64,000 nucleotides of DNA from Alphaproteobacteria bacterium (GTDB lineage Bacteria > Pseudomonadota > Alphaproteobacteria > Rickettsiales > SXRF01). The DNA lies in contig JANYES010000004.1 of the NCBI GenBank assembly GCA_025362975.1, positions 1-64,000 on the forward strand. Reading direction: 5' to 3'. Every line of letters begins with the position of its first letter. Position 1 is the first letter of the stretch. The position numbers were made by a program, and so were the translations under genes. Positions 1 to 8,275 of this stretch are shown in pieces. The notes under the pieces are model-generated. The model saw only the letters and a program-made list of their open reading frames with translations, did no database searches and was not told where the DNA came from.

Positions 1-262
1 TAAGGGTAAGGGTAAGGGTAAGGGTAAGGGTAAGGGTAAGGGTAAGGGTAAGGGTAAGGGTAAGGGTAAGGGTAAGGGTAAGGGTAAGGGTAAGGGTAAG
101 GGTAAGGGTAAGGGTAAGGGTAAGGGTAAGGCGCTGGGTACGGAGCGGGATACGGGGCTGGGTAAGGTGCCGGATACGGAGCGGGATACGGATATGGGTA
201 AGGTGCCGGATATGGTGCTGGATATGGCGCGGGGTATGGGCGCGGGTACGGCTGTGGCGCGG
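1..262. repeat. TAAGGG hexanucleotide array grading into degenerate repeats, coding on minus strand
   Basis: Positions 1-131 are a perfect TAAGGG array (21 full copies plus five bases). It continues to about 262 as imperfect units such as gggtacgga and ggtaaggtgccggata. Read on the minus strand it is in frame with the pilin-like gene and encodes alternating Pro and Tyr (codons CCT TAC). The degenerate part encodes Pro-Ala-Pro-Tyr. Because the unit is six bases, copy-number change would alter tail length without breaking the frame. The window begins inside the array, so its true length is unknown. Confidence 0.9.
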
Positions 263-1232
263 GCAGTGGATAAGGCGAGGCATCAGGCAGGGAATCGATA
301 ACGGAATCGGGTGGGTGATCCGGCGTCGGCGGTAACGGGGTCGGTGCCGGCATAATCACTTCCGTCCAGCTGAACGACGATCGCAGGTAGTACCGCCCGG
401 AGTCGTCGAAAATATCCAGCGCGTTGGAAGCATTCGCCACCGGCGGATGCAGCGTGAACGAATTGTTGAAAGCCGTAACCCCGGTCGCGTTGCAGTGGCA
501 GTTTATCCATTCGTCGACATTGACACCGTTGGTGAATTTACGCACGCCGCTCGCCTGGAACGCGCCATGCCCATCGGGACCGTAGCTCACCACAAGCGCG
601 ATGGCCGTGCTGGTGCGCAACGATCCGGCACCATCGTAAATTTTGATATTGCCGACATTCGTCGCCATGACCGGATAGGTCTGGAACGCGTTAATGCCAG
701 TGATTTTTTTCGAAACGAAATAATTGAACTGGTTGCCGTACGGATCGAACATGTCCGCATCCTGCAAACCATACGCCGCAAGCGTGCGCACCGGAAGCAC
801 CCCGCCGACCGTGTCGATGCCGTCATCGAAATTCGCTGCCGGCGATCCGCCGACGCATGAGCCCGGGTTAGCTGCTTCAACACCAAACAGCGAATCGACG
901 TCGCGACGTTTCCCACCGTCGCCCGAACACGGCAATCGTGCATTCACTTTCGCGTAAGTCAGCAGTGCGATTTCGATCCGGTCGAGGCGTTTTTGCAATT
1001 CGATGGTTTTGTTACGCCGCGTATCCTGCGTGAGTTTTCCAACGACGGTTCCGCCTAGCACGGACATCACCGCCAGCATCATCGTCACTTCGATGAGGGT
1101 AAATGCACCTTGGGTCGCGCTGTAAGTTGAAACCAATGAAACGCCAATCAACGCCGTCGCCAACTCAAGCAAAGTAAATGCTGCTTTTGTTTTGGCCGCC
1201 TTTGATTTAGATGTGCGTTCCGGCTGGTTCAT
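1..1232 (-). CDS. Prepilin-like secreted protein with Pro-Tyr repeat tail (C-terminus beyond window edge)
   Basis: The frame is open from ATG at 1232 to the window edge, giving 410 codons with no stop. Residues 19-23 read FTLLE and 44-48 read FTLIE; the second is followed by a hydrophobic helix (about 49-65), as in type IV pilins and type II secretion pseudopilins cleaved by prepilin peptidase. A globular part with several Cys follows. From about residue 300 the chain is Pro-rich, and from 320 it becomes Pro-Tyr and Pro-Ala-Pro-Tyr repeats. The last 43 visible residues are pure Pro-Tyr from the hexamer repeat. A TTG at 1136 would give a short leader directly before the second motif, so the start is uncertain. 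No strong ribosome binding site is visible. The pseudopilin class is inferred from the N-terminus only; the tail's role is unknown. Confidence 0.75.
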   Translation of the reverse strand, partial: MNQPERTSKSKAAKTKAAFTLLELATALIGVSLVSTYSATQGAFTLIEVTMMLAVMSVLGGTVVGKLTQDTRRNKTIELQKRLDRIEIALLTYAKVNARLPCSGDGGKRRDVDSLFGVEAANPGSCVGGSPAANFDDGIDTVGGVLPVRTLAAYGLQDADMFDPYGNQFNYFVSKKITGINAFQTYPVMATNVGNIKIYDGAGSLRTSTAIALVVSYGPDGHGAFQASGVRKFTNGVNVDEWINCHCNATGVTAFNNSFTLHPPVANASNALDIFDDSGRYYLRSSFSWTEVIMPAPTPLPPTPDHPPDSVIDSLPDASPYPLPAPQPYPRPYPAPYPAPYPAPYPYPYPAPYPAPYPAPYPAPYPAPYPYPYPYPYPYPYPYPYPYPYPYPYPYPYPYPYPYPYPYPYP

Positions 1233-1332
1233 GCAGCTATTTTGACCCCGAATGGTGCATCTATAATTTTACCTGATTTATCAAGAAGTTTAAAGGGGGA
1301 GTTGTGCAAGGGTAATACGGCCATCATCGTCC

Positions 1333-1361
1333 TTGATATCTGGGTGACAGGGCATTGTCAA
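1333..1361 (-). promoter_or_regulatory. Sigma-70-type promoter for the pilin-like gene
   Basis: The minus strand has TTGACA (1361-1356), a 17-base spacer and TATCAA (1338-1333). This predicts a start near 1326 and a leader of about 95 bases before ATG 1232. The rest of the 1233-1480 gap shows nothing else convincing. Confidence 0.5.
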
Positions 1362-1480
1362 AAGCAAATTTGCAATCTTTTTAAAACGGTTAACAGCAAT
1401 CAACCGTCCCTCTCGCTGTGCCGTGTTTTACCCATGTTTGCCGCTTGACGGAAAAAAAAATTGCGAGGCTGTTTTCTTCT

Positions 1481-1509
1481 TTGCTTGTCAGTCGGTCAAC
1501 GCGTATAAT
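1481..1509 (+). promoter_or_regulatory. Sigma-70-type promoter for the MscS-type channel gene
   Basis: TTGCTT (1481-1486), a 17-base spacer and a perfect TATAAT (1504-1509) lie 33 bases before the ATG at 1542. Confidence 0.6.
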
Positions 1510-1541
1510 CAGGTGCAACCTACCTTCTGGATCATCCACCT

Positions 1542-2897
1542 ATGGCAAGTGCCGCTGAAGCTACCAAAAATATTTCGGAAAAAGCATCCTCCGGTAAGCT
1601 TCCTGACATCGTTAAAAATCCCGAATCGCTCATCCATGCTTCCAAAAAATTCAGTGCCCGGCGCGAAGAATTATTCACCGCGCTGACCAGCAGCGATTTT
1701 TATATCCAGCTGCTTTTTGTAGGCATCGCGCTGGCGATTGCGTGGCTGATGGCGGTGCTCATCCAGCGTCGCGTTAAAACTCATTTCGACAAGCACCCGC
1801 CGAAAAAAATTGACGTTGAATTCATCACCAAGCCACTCAAGCTCCTCGCCCCGCTGCTCGGCATCCTATACTTAAGCGCCGTCAAACCGTTCGCCGATGA
1901 GTTCGCCGCCGAGGGCGACTTAACAGATGCCGTGATCAAACTCTGCAGCGCCTACTTTGTCGCCAAGACTGTCGTGTTGATTATCGAATCGCGCATCGTC
2001 GCGTATTTCGTCGCCTTCGTCATCATGGCAGTTGCTGTGTTGAACGTCACTGGCTTCGCCGCTTTCACCGTCGTGTATTTAAACTCGATGGGTTTCGACA
2101 TCGGACAGTTCCACATTTCGCTACTCGCCCTCTTCCACGGCATTTTCATGCTCGTGGTCGTGTTCTGGATTGCGGGGCTGCTATCGCGCACGCTTGAAAG
2201 CTACCTGCGCCGCAGCTCCAGCTTAAGCTATATGGCCCGCGAATTATCGGTCAAATTTTTCCGTATTTTCGTCTATTTCCTTGCCTTTATGATCACGCTT
2301 TCGGCGCTCGGCGTCGATCTTACGGCATTCGCTGTATTCGGCGGCGCACTGGGTGTGGGTGTCGGTTTAGGCTTGCAGAAAATCACCGCCAACTTCGTCA
2401 GCGGCATCATATTGCTGATGGAAAAATCCATCAAGATCGGCGACCTTATCGAAATCGCAGGCAGTTCCGGCTGGGTCCGCCAGCTCAATATCCGTTATGC
2501 GCTTATCGAAACCGGCGAAGGCAAAGAAATCCTTATCCCGAACGAAGAGCTGATTTCTACCCGCGTAATTAACTGGTCGCACAGCTCCGACGCCGCGCGC
2601 GTCGATATCAAGATCACCGTCGCTTATGAGAGTAATGCCCTCAAAGTCCGCGACATGCTGATCAACACCGCACGCGCCCATCCGCTGTGCCAGAAAAACC
2701 CCGCGCCGAATTGCTGGCTGCGTGAGTTCTCAGATACCGGTCTTCAATTCCTTCTGATCTTCTGGATTCCTGACGTGCATGAGGGCCGCATGGGCCCACA
2801 GAGCGATGTAATGCTGGCGATTTTGGAGCGCTTCCGTAAAGAGGGTATTATCATTCCCGCCGTTGCGCCGACAGTTATAAAATCACCGCTGGTATAA
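1542..2897 (+). CDS. MscS-family mechanosensitive ion channel
   Basis: This is a 451-residue inner-membrane protein. Several hydrophobic segments (about 54-72, 103-120, 140-180, 190-215, 240-265) precede the family signature: a Gly/Ala-rich pore helix near 270-285 (GALGVGVGLGLQKI) and then the MscS beta domain (KSIKIGDLIEI, and IPNEELISTRVINWS near 330). The C-terminal 100 residues match the soluble vestibule domain. MscS-family channels open on membrane tension to release solutes during osmotic downshock. It is longer than E. coli MscS (286 residues) and so closer in size to YbdG/YnaI-type members. The Lys-rich cytosolic N-terminus (1-50) is not a signal peptide. It is monocistronic, with its own promoter just upstream. 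Confidence 0.9.
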   Translation: MASAAEATKNISEKASSGKLPDIVKNPESLIHASKKFSARREELFTALTSSDFYIQLLFVGIALAIAWLMAVLIQRRVKTHFDKHPPKKIDVEFITKPLKLLAPLLGILYLSAVKPFADEFAAEGDLTDAVIKLCSAYFVAKTVVLIIESRIVAYFVAFVIMAVAVLNVTGFAAFTVVYLNSMGFDIGQFHISLLALFHGIFMLVVVFWIAGLLSRTLESYLRRSSSLSYMARELSVKFFRIFVYFLAFMITLSALGVDLTAFAVFGGALGVGVGLGLQKITANFVSGIILLMEKSIKIGDLIEIAGSSGWVRQLNIRYALIETGEGKEILIPNEELISTRVINWSHSSDAARVDIKITVAYESNALKVRDMLINTARAHPLCQKNPAPNCWLREFSDTGLQFLLIFWIPDVHEGRMGPQSDVMLAILERFRKEGIIIPAVAPTVIKSPLV

Positions 2898-2950
2898 CGC
2901 AATCGTCCTCGCCAGCTCCTTTTTGGGGAGCCGAACGGCGCTGGCGGCAA

Positions 2951-3013
2951 TTAATCCAAGTCGACCACATACGCTTCACCCATCGCATTCTGCACAATGA
3001 CATATTTTGCCAT
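2951..3013 (-). CDS. Possible 20-residue small protein
   Basis: The minus-strand frame starts at ATG 3013, encodes MAKYVIVQNAMGEAYVVDLD and stops with TAA. An AAGGAA ribosome binding site lies seven bases before the ATG, better than that of many neighbours. It sits alone in the 264-base gap between the MscS gene and scpA, and the next upstream gene (scpA) is divergent. The peptide is mixed hydrophobic and acidic, with no membrane helix or signal. I recognise no family. It may be chance, but the placement and the binding site argue for translation. Confidence 0.35.
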   Translation of the reverse strand: MAKYVIVQNAMGEAYVVDLD

Positions 3014-3161
3014 GTGTTTTCCTTCGTTTTATGCTAGCTGTTTCTAATATAGCGGTTAAATATTAAGGGCATATCAATATATTCGACGGCTTATCTTGAC
3101 AAGAACCCCCTAAATTTACTAAAAGAATCAAACAGATACGGCACAACAGCTAGGATTAAAA

Positions 3162-5330
3162 ATGAGCGATTTCCCCTCCAAAACCTTATCCGACTGGCAG
3201 AAACTCTCGCAAAAAGACGTAGGCACCGACAAATCCGGCGCTCCCATTCCACTGGAATCGCTCACATGGCAATCGCCCGAAGGCATCGACATCAAACCGC
3301 TTTACACTGCCGCCGACCTCGAAAATCTTGAATTTACCGACACCCTCCCCGGCTTCGCCCCCTTCGTGCGCGGACCGCGCGCCACCATGTACACCGTGCG
3401 CCCGTGGACCGTCCGCCAATACGCGGGCTTCTCCACCGCAGAAGAATCCAACGCATTCTATCGCCGCAACTTAGCCGCTGGGCAGAAAGGCCTCTCGGTC
3501 GCCTTCGATCTCGCCACCCATCGCGGTTACGATTCCGATCATCCGCGCGTTGTCGGAGACGTCGGCAAAGCCGGTGTTGCCATCGACTCCGTCGAAGACA
3601 TGAAAATCCTGTTTGACTCCATTCCGCTCAACGAAATGAGCGTATCCATGACCATGAATGGCGCCGTGCTACCGATTCTGGCGAGCTACATCGTCGCCGG
3701 CCTTGAACAAGGCGTCGAACTGAAAGACCTCTCCGGCACCATCCAGAATGATATTCTCAAAGAATTCATGGTCCGCAACACCTACATCTATCCGCCGGAA
3801 CCGAGCATGCGCATCGTCGCCGACATCATCGAGTTCACCGCGAAAAACATGCCGAAATTTAACTCGATTTCCATCTCCGGCTACCATATGCAGGAAGCTG
3901 GCGCCACCGCCGTGCAGGAACTGGCTTACACCATTGCCGATGGCGAGGAATACGTCAAAGCCGCGCTCAGCAAAGGTTTGAACGTCGACGAATTCGCTCC
4001 TCGCCTGTCATTTTTCTTCGCCATCGGCATGAACTTCTTCATGGAAATCGCCAAACTCCGCGCCGCCCGTCTTCTGTGGGCAAAGACTATGGCCAAATAC
4101 AATCCGAAAAACGCCATGTCCTCGGCGCTGCGCACGCATTGCCAGACCTCGGGCGTCTCGCTCACCGAAAAAGATCCCTACAACAACGTCATCCGCACCA
4201 CAATCGAAGCAATGGCTGCCGTCCTCGGCGGCACACAATCGTTGCATACCAACGCACTCGACGAAGCCATCGCCCTGCCCACTGATTTTTCTGCCCGCAT
4301 CGCACGCAACACGCAATTGATTATCCAGCATGAAAGCAGCGTCACCAAAGTCGTCGACCCGCTCGGCGGCAGCTATTACATCGAATCCCTTACTGACAGC
4401 CTCCTCAAACACGCCGAAGCCCTGATAGCCGAAGCGCAGGAACATGGGGGTATGACCAAAGCCATCGAAGCCGGCATTCCGAAACAGAAAATCGAAGAAT
4501 CCGCCGCCCGCAAACAAGCGCGTCTTGATCGCGTGGACGACGTTGTCGTGGGTGTCAATAAATACACACTCAAGAAAGAAGACCCAATCGAAATTCTCGA
4601 TGTCGACAACGCCAAAGTCCGCGAATCGCAGATCGCCCGCATCGCCAACACTCGTAAAAACCGCGATGAAGCGGCCTGTCAGGCAGCACTCGCCGCTATA
4701 ACCCATGCCGCTGAAACCGGCGGCGGTAACCTGCTCGCACTCGCCGTCGAAGCCGCGAAACTCCGCGCCACTATCGGCGAAATTTCAATGGCAATGGAAA
4801 AAGTCTATGGTCGTTACAATGCTACCGTTCAAACTATCTCAGGAGTTTATGGCGCCGTGTACGATAAAGATGACAGCCTGAAAACCATTCGCGCACACAT
4901 CGACAATTTTGCCAAGAACGAAGGCCGCCGCCCGCGTATGCTCGTCGCTAAAATGGGGCAAGATGGCCATGATCGCGGCGCAAAAGTTATCGCCACCGCG
5001 TTTGCCGACATGGGCTTCGACGTCGATATCGGCTCGCTATTCGCCACACCAGAAGAGGTCGGTAGGCAAGCCATCGAAAACGACGTGCACCTTATCGGCG
5101 TATCCTCGCACGCCGCTGGTCACAAAACCCTCGTGCCGCAACTCATCGCCGCGCTCAAGAGCGCGGGACGCCCTGACATTATGATCGTCTGCGGCGGTGT
5201 TATCCCCGCGCAGGATTACGACTATCTATATAAAGCAGGCGTCGCTGAAATTTTCGGCCCCGGAACGAATATTCCGGTAGCCGCCGAAAAGATCGTCACT
5301 CTTCTCGAACAGAAACGTAAAGTTGCTTGA
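3162..5330 (+). CDS. scpA: Methylmalonyl-CoA mutase, large catalytic subunit
   Basis: At 722 residues this is close to E. coli ScpA (714). It converts (R)-methylmalonyl-CoA to succinyl-CoA using adenosylcobalamin, the last step of propionyl-CoA use. The N-terminal two thirds form the substrate TIM barrel ([20 protein letters not shown] near 67-86, [14 protein letters not shown] near 355). The C-terminal B12-binding domain carries the D-x-H-x-x-G ligand motif ([10 protein letters not shown] near 599-608). A consensus -35 TTGACA at 3096-3101 precedes it but the -10 is poor; AGGA stands before the ATG. The chaperone gene meaB lies 2 kb downstream on the same strand, so a shared transcript is likely. 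No separate small mutase subunit is present, as is usual for the homodimeric form. Confidence 0.97.
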   Translation: MSDFPSKTLSDWQKLSQKDVGTDKSGAPIPLESLTWQSPEGIDIKPLYTAADLENLEFTDTLPGFAPFVRGPRATMYTVRPWTVRQYAGFSTAEESNAFYRRNLAAGQKGLSVAFDLATHRGYDSDHPRVVGDVGKAGVAIDSVEDMKILFDSIPLNEMSVSMTMNGAVLPILASYIVAGLEQGVELKDLSGTIQNDILKEFMVRNTYIYPPEPSMRIVADIIEFTAKNMPKFNSISISGYHMQEAGATAVQELAYTIADGEEYVKAALSKGLNVDEFAPRLSFFFAIGMNFFMEIAKLRAARLLWAKTMAKYNPKNAMSSALRTHCQTSGVSLTEKDPYNNVIRTTIEAMAAVLGGTQSLHTNALDEAIALPTDFSARIARNTQLIIQHESSVTKVVDPLGGSYYIESLTDSLLKHAEALIAEAQEHGGMTKAIEAGIPKQKIEESAARKQARLDRVDDVVVGVNKYTLKKEDPIEILDVDNAKVRESQIARIANTRKNRDEAACQAALAAITHAAETGGGNLLALAVEAAKLRATIGEISMAMEKVYGRYNATVQTISGVYGAVYDKDDSLKTIRAHIDNFAKNEGRRPRMLVAKMGQDGHDRGAKVIATAFADMGFDVDIGSLFATPEEVGRQAIENDVHLIGVSSHAAGHKTLVPQLIAALKSAGRPDIMIVCGGVIPAQDYDYLYKAGVAEIFGPGTNIPVAAEKIVTLLEQKRKVA

Positions 5331-5381
5331 GCCTTCTGCCGTACGCTCCCCAAAGCTCTGCATTGAGCATTAAAGCAGCAT

Positions 5382-5550
5382 ATGTCAACGATTCCGAAGT
5401 CCTAACGAAAATTCGGCACCACTGACGCTGGCAACGCAAGAATTTAAACCTCGGGAAACTTCTCCTCGCTGGCACGCGCCTGGCTACGACCGTCTGTACG
5501 ACTATCTCCTCAACTGCGAAGAACCCCTGCTCCAAAAAGGACGCCACTAA
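5382..5550 (+). pseudogene. Frameshifted mini-gene between scpA and the membrane protein gene
   Basis: ATG 5382 opens MSTIPKS and then hits TAA at 5403. Shifting one base, the frame is open to TAA 5548-5550 and encodes a protein-like sequence containing ETSPRWHAPGYDRLYDYLL and ending QKGRH. No good start exists in that second frame. Removing one base between 5385 and 5402 would give a continuous protein of about 55 residues. Its stop overlaps the next start as TAATG, the layout of translationally coupled genes, which argues that this was once a real gene. I do not recognise the family. Confidence 0.45.
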
Positions 5551-5714
5551 TGCGCACCCCCATCAGCATGACCGAAGAGCTCTTCCACATCGCCAAAGAA
5601 CTCGCCGCCGACCCGCTACACGCCCGCCGCGCCAAACGCTTTTCCTTAGACTATCTCGCCATGCTCGGCTACACCGAATAAGAAGCCGCCGAACTGCTAT
5701 TGGGAACCCCATGA
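5550..5714 (+). pseudogene. Mini-gene with in-frame TAA stop
   Basis: ATG 5550 overlaps the previous stop. The frame encodes 43 residues (MRTPISMTEELFHIAKELAA at the start, DYLAMLGYTE at the end) to TAA 5679-5681. Directly after it the same frame continues EAAELLLGTP and ends at TGA 5712-5714, which overlaps the next start as ATGA. The second overlap shows the original gene extended past the TAA, so one nonsense change (for example GAA to TAA) interrupts a protein of about 54 residues. The truncated form may still be made. Family unknown; it seems to be a coupled partner of the genes on either side. Confidence 0.5.
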
Positions 5715-7300
5715 ACGCCCTTTATTTCCTGCTCATTCCGCTCGTCCTCTTCCTGCCATACCCCTTCCTCGATTACGTTTATTTCTGGTCCAACCCCGAC
5801 AGCATTTTCTACATCACCCTCTACACTTCCTTCCGCGATACCCTCTGGAACGGCGAATTCTTCCCTCACTGGATCGCCACTACGAACACCGGTCTCGGCA
5901 GCCTCGTCTTCTATAATTTCTCCCCCATCCCTTACTACATCACCGCCATCCTCACCGCCCCGTTCATGCTCAACGACGAGCAACAATATTTGCTGGGCAT
6001 CTACCTCGCGCAAGTATTCAGCATGTTCGCCATGCACCGCTTCCTGCGCACGCATTACGACAACCGAACCGCGCTCGCCGGTGCCGCGCTCTACACGCTG
6101 GTGCCATATAAATTTATCGACATCTACCAGCATTTCGGCCTCGCCCAGAGCTGGTGCCTAGCCTTTATCCCCCTCTGGCTTCACACCGCCGAGGGCTTCC
6201 CCGCGCGCAGCGGCATCATCGGCTACGCGTTGTTCGCCGCGCTGTGTTTCCATTGCCATCCGCTCACCGCCATCGCCGTCGGCCCGCTCGTCGTCGCCTA
6301 TATTTTACACCTTCATAACTGGCAATGGCGCCCACTGGTAAAACCCATTCTCTACGCTAATTTCCTCGCCTTCGCGCTCATCGCCTCTTACGTCGTCAGC
6401 ATGTTCACCGCCACCGGCTGGGGCAAGCTCGATGAATGGGCCGCCGATAAATTCAACCCGCTGCTCAACCTCTACCACCTCGATGATTTCCTCGGCGCGT
6501 ATTCCTTGCTCATCCTCTGGCTCGTCTACCGCGTGCGTAAACAACTCCTGATGAATTCCATGTATTTCTGGGGTGTCGCGCTCATCTCCTACACCGTCAT
6601 CGCCACCCCGCTTAGCTATCCGTTATGGCGCTACGTATCCGTCATGTCCGTTTTCCAGTTCCCCTATTCACGTTTCCAACCCGCCATGGCCGTCGCCACC
6701 GCCATGCTCGCCACTCGCCTCATCGGCGCGAATAAAAAAGACTTCACCACCGCCGTTGCCGCCGTCTATGTCATGTTTACCATTCTATGCCTCACCCACA
6801 TCGTGATGGTCTACAAACGCCCCAAAGATGTTAGCCAGCTCGTCCACGAAATCGCCATCGAGCACCGCATCATCCCCAACCCCATCCACATGCCCCACTG
6901 GACCAACATCACCCCCAACGAACTCCTGCTAGGCCGTGAGCGCTACAGCAAGCTTCCGCTTGCCGAAGTCAAATCCGGTGCCGCCGATGTCAGCAAAACC
7001 ACTAAAGCCGATGGCGCCGCCTCCTTCACCGCTCACGTGCTTTCCGACGAAACCACGATCGCCGTGGCCCAATTCTACACCCCCGCATGGAAAGCCCAGT
7101 CCGAGCACCACGAACTCGACATCACCCCGACTAACGACGGCATGATTTCCCTCATCCTTCCTAAAGGCGATCACGAAGTCACCCTCGCCGTCACCAAAAC
7201 CCTCATCGAATGTTTCGGCGACGCCATGAGCGTCACTGCCTTCGCCATTCTCTGCCTGCATTACACAAGGCGTCGGGAATCCCTTGCCATCCCCAAGTAA
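5711..7300 (+). CDS. Polytopic membrane protein resembling GT-C / PTPS-related family
   Basis: This 529-residue protein is mostly membrane-embedded, with roughly ten to twelve hydrophobic segments through residue 390, then a soluble domain and a final helix near the C-terminus. Features near the N-terminus (WNGEFFPHW, then GLGSLVFYNFSPIPYYI about 76-91) resemble the lumenal loops of large GT-C-fold membrane proteins such as the PTPS-related or YfhO-like families, which handle lipid-linked sugars. That assignment is by pattern, not by catalytic residues. It starts by overlapping the damaged mini-gene stop (ATGA) and ends 18 bases before meaB, so it appears to be inside the scpA-meaB transcription unit. 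No functional link to methylmalonyl-CoA is evident. Confidence 0.6.
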   Translation: MNALYFLLIPLVLFLPYPFLDYVYFWSNPDSIFYITLYTSFRDTLWNGEFFPHWIATTNTGLGSLVFYNFSPIPYYITAILTAPFMLNDEQQYLLGIYLAQVFSMFAMHRFLRTHYDNRTALAGAALYTLVPYKFIDIYQHFGLAQSWCLAFIPLWLHTAEGFPARSGIIGYALFAALCFHCHPLTAIAVGPLVVAYILHLHNWQWRPLVKPILYANFLAFALIASYVVSMFTATGWGKLDEWAADKFNPLLNLYHLDDFLGAYSLLILWLVYRVRKQLLMNSMYFWGVALISYTVIATPLSYPLWRYVSVMSVFQFPYSRFQPAMAVATAMLATRLIGANKKDFTTAVAAVYVMFTILCLTHIVMVYKRPKDVSQLVHEIAIEHRIIPNPIHMPHWTNITPNELLLGRERYSKLPLAEVKSGAADVSKTTKADGAASFTAHVLSDETTIAVAQFYTPAWKAQSEHHELDITPTNDGMISLILPKGDHEVTLAVTKTLIECFGDAMSVTAFAILCLHYTRRRESLAIPK

Positions 7301-7318
7301 GTATGCTTTCAAAATAAC

Positions 7319-8275
7319 ATGAGCACAGCCCCCACAGACCGCGCGGCCCTAGCCCGCGCCATCACCCTGATTGAGTCCACCCGCGCCGACCACCAGCGCG
7401 AGGCGCAAACCCTGCTCGCCTCACTCCTGCCCAAAACCGGCAACTCCATTCGCATCGGCATCACCGGCGTTCCCGGCGTAGGCAAATCCACCTTCATCGA
7501 AAGCTTCGGACTCTACGTCATTAGCAAGGGCCACAAAGTCGCGGTCCTTGCTGTCGACCCGTCGAGTACCAAAACCGGCGGCTCCATCCTCGGCGATAAA
7601 ACCCGCATGAGCCAGCTATCTCAACACGAATCTGCGTTCATCCGCCCATCGCCCACAGGCGGTTCCCTCGGCGGTGTCGCGCGCCGCACCCGCGAAGCGA
7701 TGCTGCTATGCGAAGCCGCAGGCTATGATGTCATCATCGTAGAAACCGTCGGCGTCGGCCAATCCGAAATCGAAGTTGCCGACATGGCCGACATGTTCTT
7801 GCTGTTATTGCTCCCCGGCAGCGGCGACGAGCTGCAAGGAATCAAAAAAGGCATCGTAGAACTCGCCGACATGATCGTCGTTAACAAAGCCGACGGCGAT
7901 CTCGCGCTGCAAGCCAAACGCGTCCGCGCCGACTATTCCGCAGCACTTCGCATGCTCCACCCCTCCAGCTTCAACTGGCAGCCCAAAGCCGTCACCTGCT
8001 CCGCGCTTGAGCAAAAAGGTATTGACACCGTCTGGAACGAAGTCGCCGAATTCGCCCGCATCATGCGCGACAACGGCGAGCTGGAACAGCGCCGCGCCGA
8101 GCAATCCATCAGCTGGATGTGGAAAGAAATCCGCGAAATGCTGCTGTCGCGCTTCCGCGAAAACCCCAAAGTCTCCGCGCAGATGGAAGCCATGCAGCAA
8201 GCTGTCTTAAGCGGCAGCATGACCCCCACCCAAGCCAGCACGGCACTACTGGACCTCTTCGGCACAGAGGCATGA
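7319..8275 (+). CDS. meaB: Methylmalonyl-CoA mutase-associated GTPase
   Basis: This 318-residue cytosolic G3E-family GTPase protects and reactivates methylmalonyl-CoA mutase and gates adenosylcobalamin loading. Visible motifs are the Walker A GVPGVGKST (50-58), the VDPSS segment with TKTGGSILGDKTRM (switch I region), VETVGVGQSE (Walker B/switch II) and NKADGD (base recognition). The length is typical of MeaB/ArgK. Older databases call this family LAO/AO transport ATPase, but the nearby scpA supports the mutase-chaperone role. Its stop overlaps the next start (ATGA). Confidence 0.96.
   Translation: MSTAPTDRAALARAITLIESTRADHQREAQTLLASLLPKTGNSIRIGITGVPGVGKSTFIESFGLYVISKGHKVAVLAVDPSSTKTGGSILGDKTRMSQLSQHESAFIRPSPTGGSLGGVARRTREAMLLCEAAGYDVIIVETVGVGQSEIEVADMADMFLLLLLPGSGDELQGIKKGIVELADMIVVNKADGDLALQAKRVRADYSAALRMLHPSSFNWQPKAVTCSALEQKGIDTVWNEVAEFARIMRDNGELEQRRAEQSISWMWKEIREMLLSRFRENPKVSAQMEAMQQAVLSGSMTPTQASTALLDLFGTEA

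Noticed and set aside
1-131. Telomere repeat
   Set aside because: The unit TAAGGG is not a rotation of the vertebrate TTAGGG, and it is in frame with a 410-codon gene.
4008-4706. Long minus-strand open frame inside scpA
   Set aside because: It is the antisense shadow of a fully conserved mutase gene with strong motifs on the plus strand; similar shadows across the window were left out.
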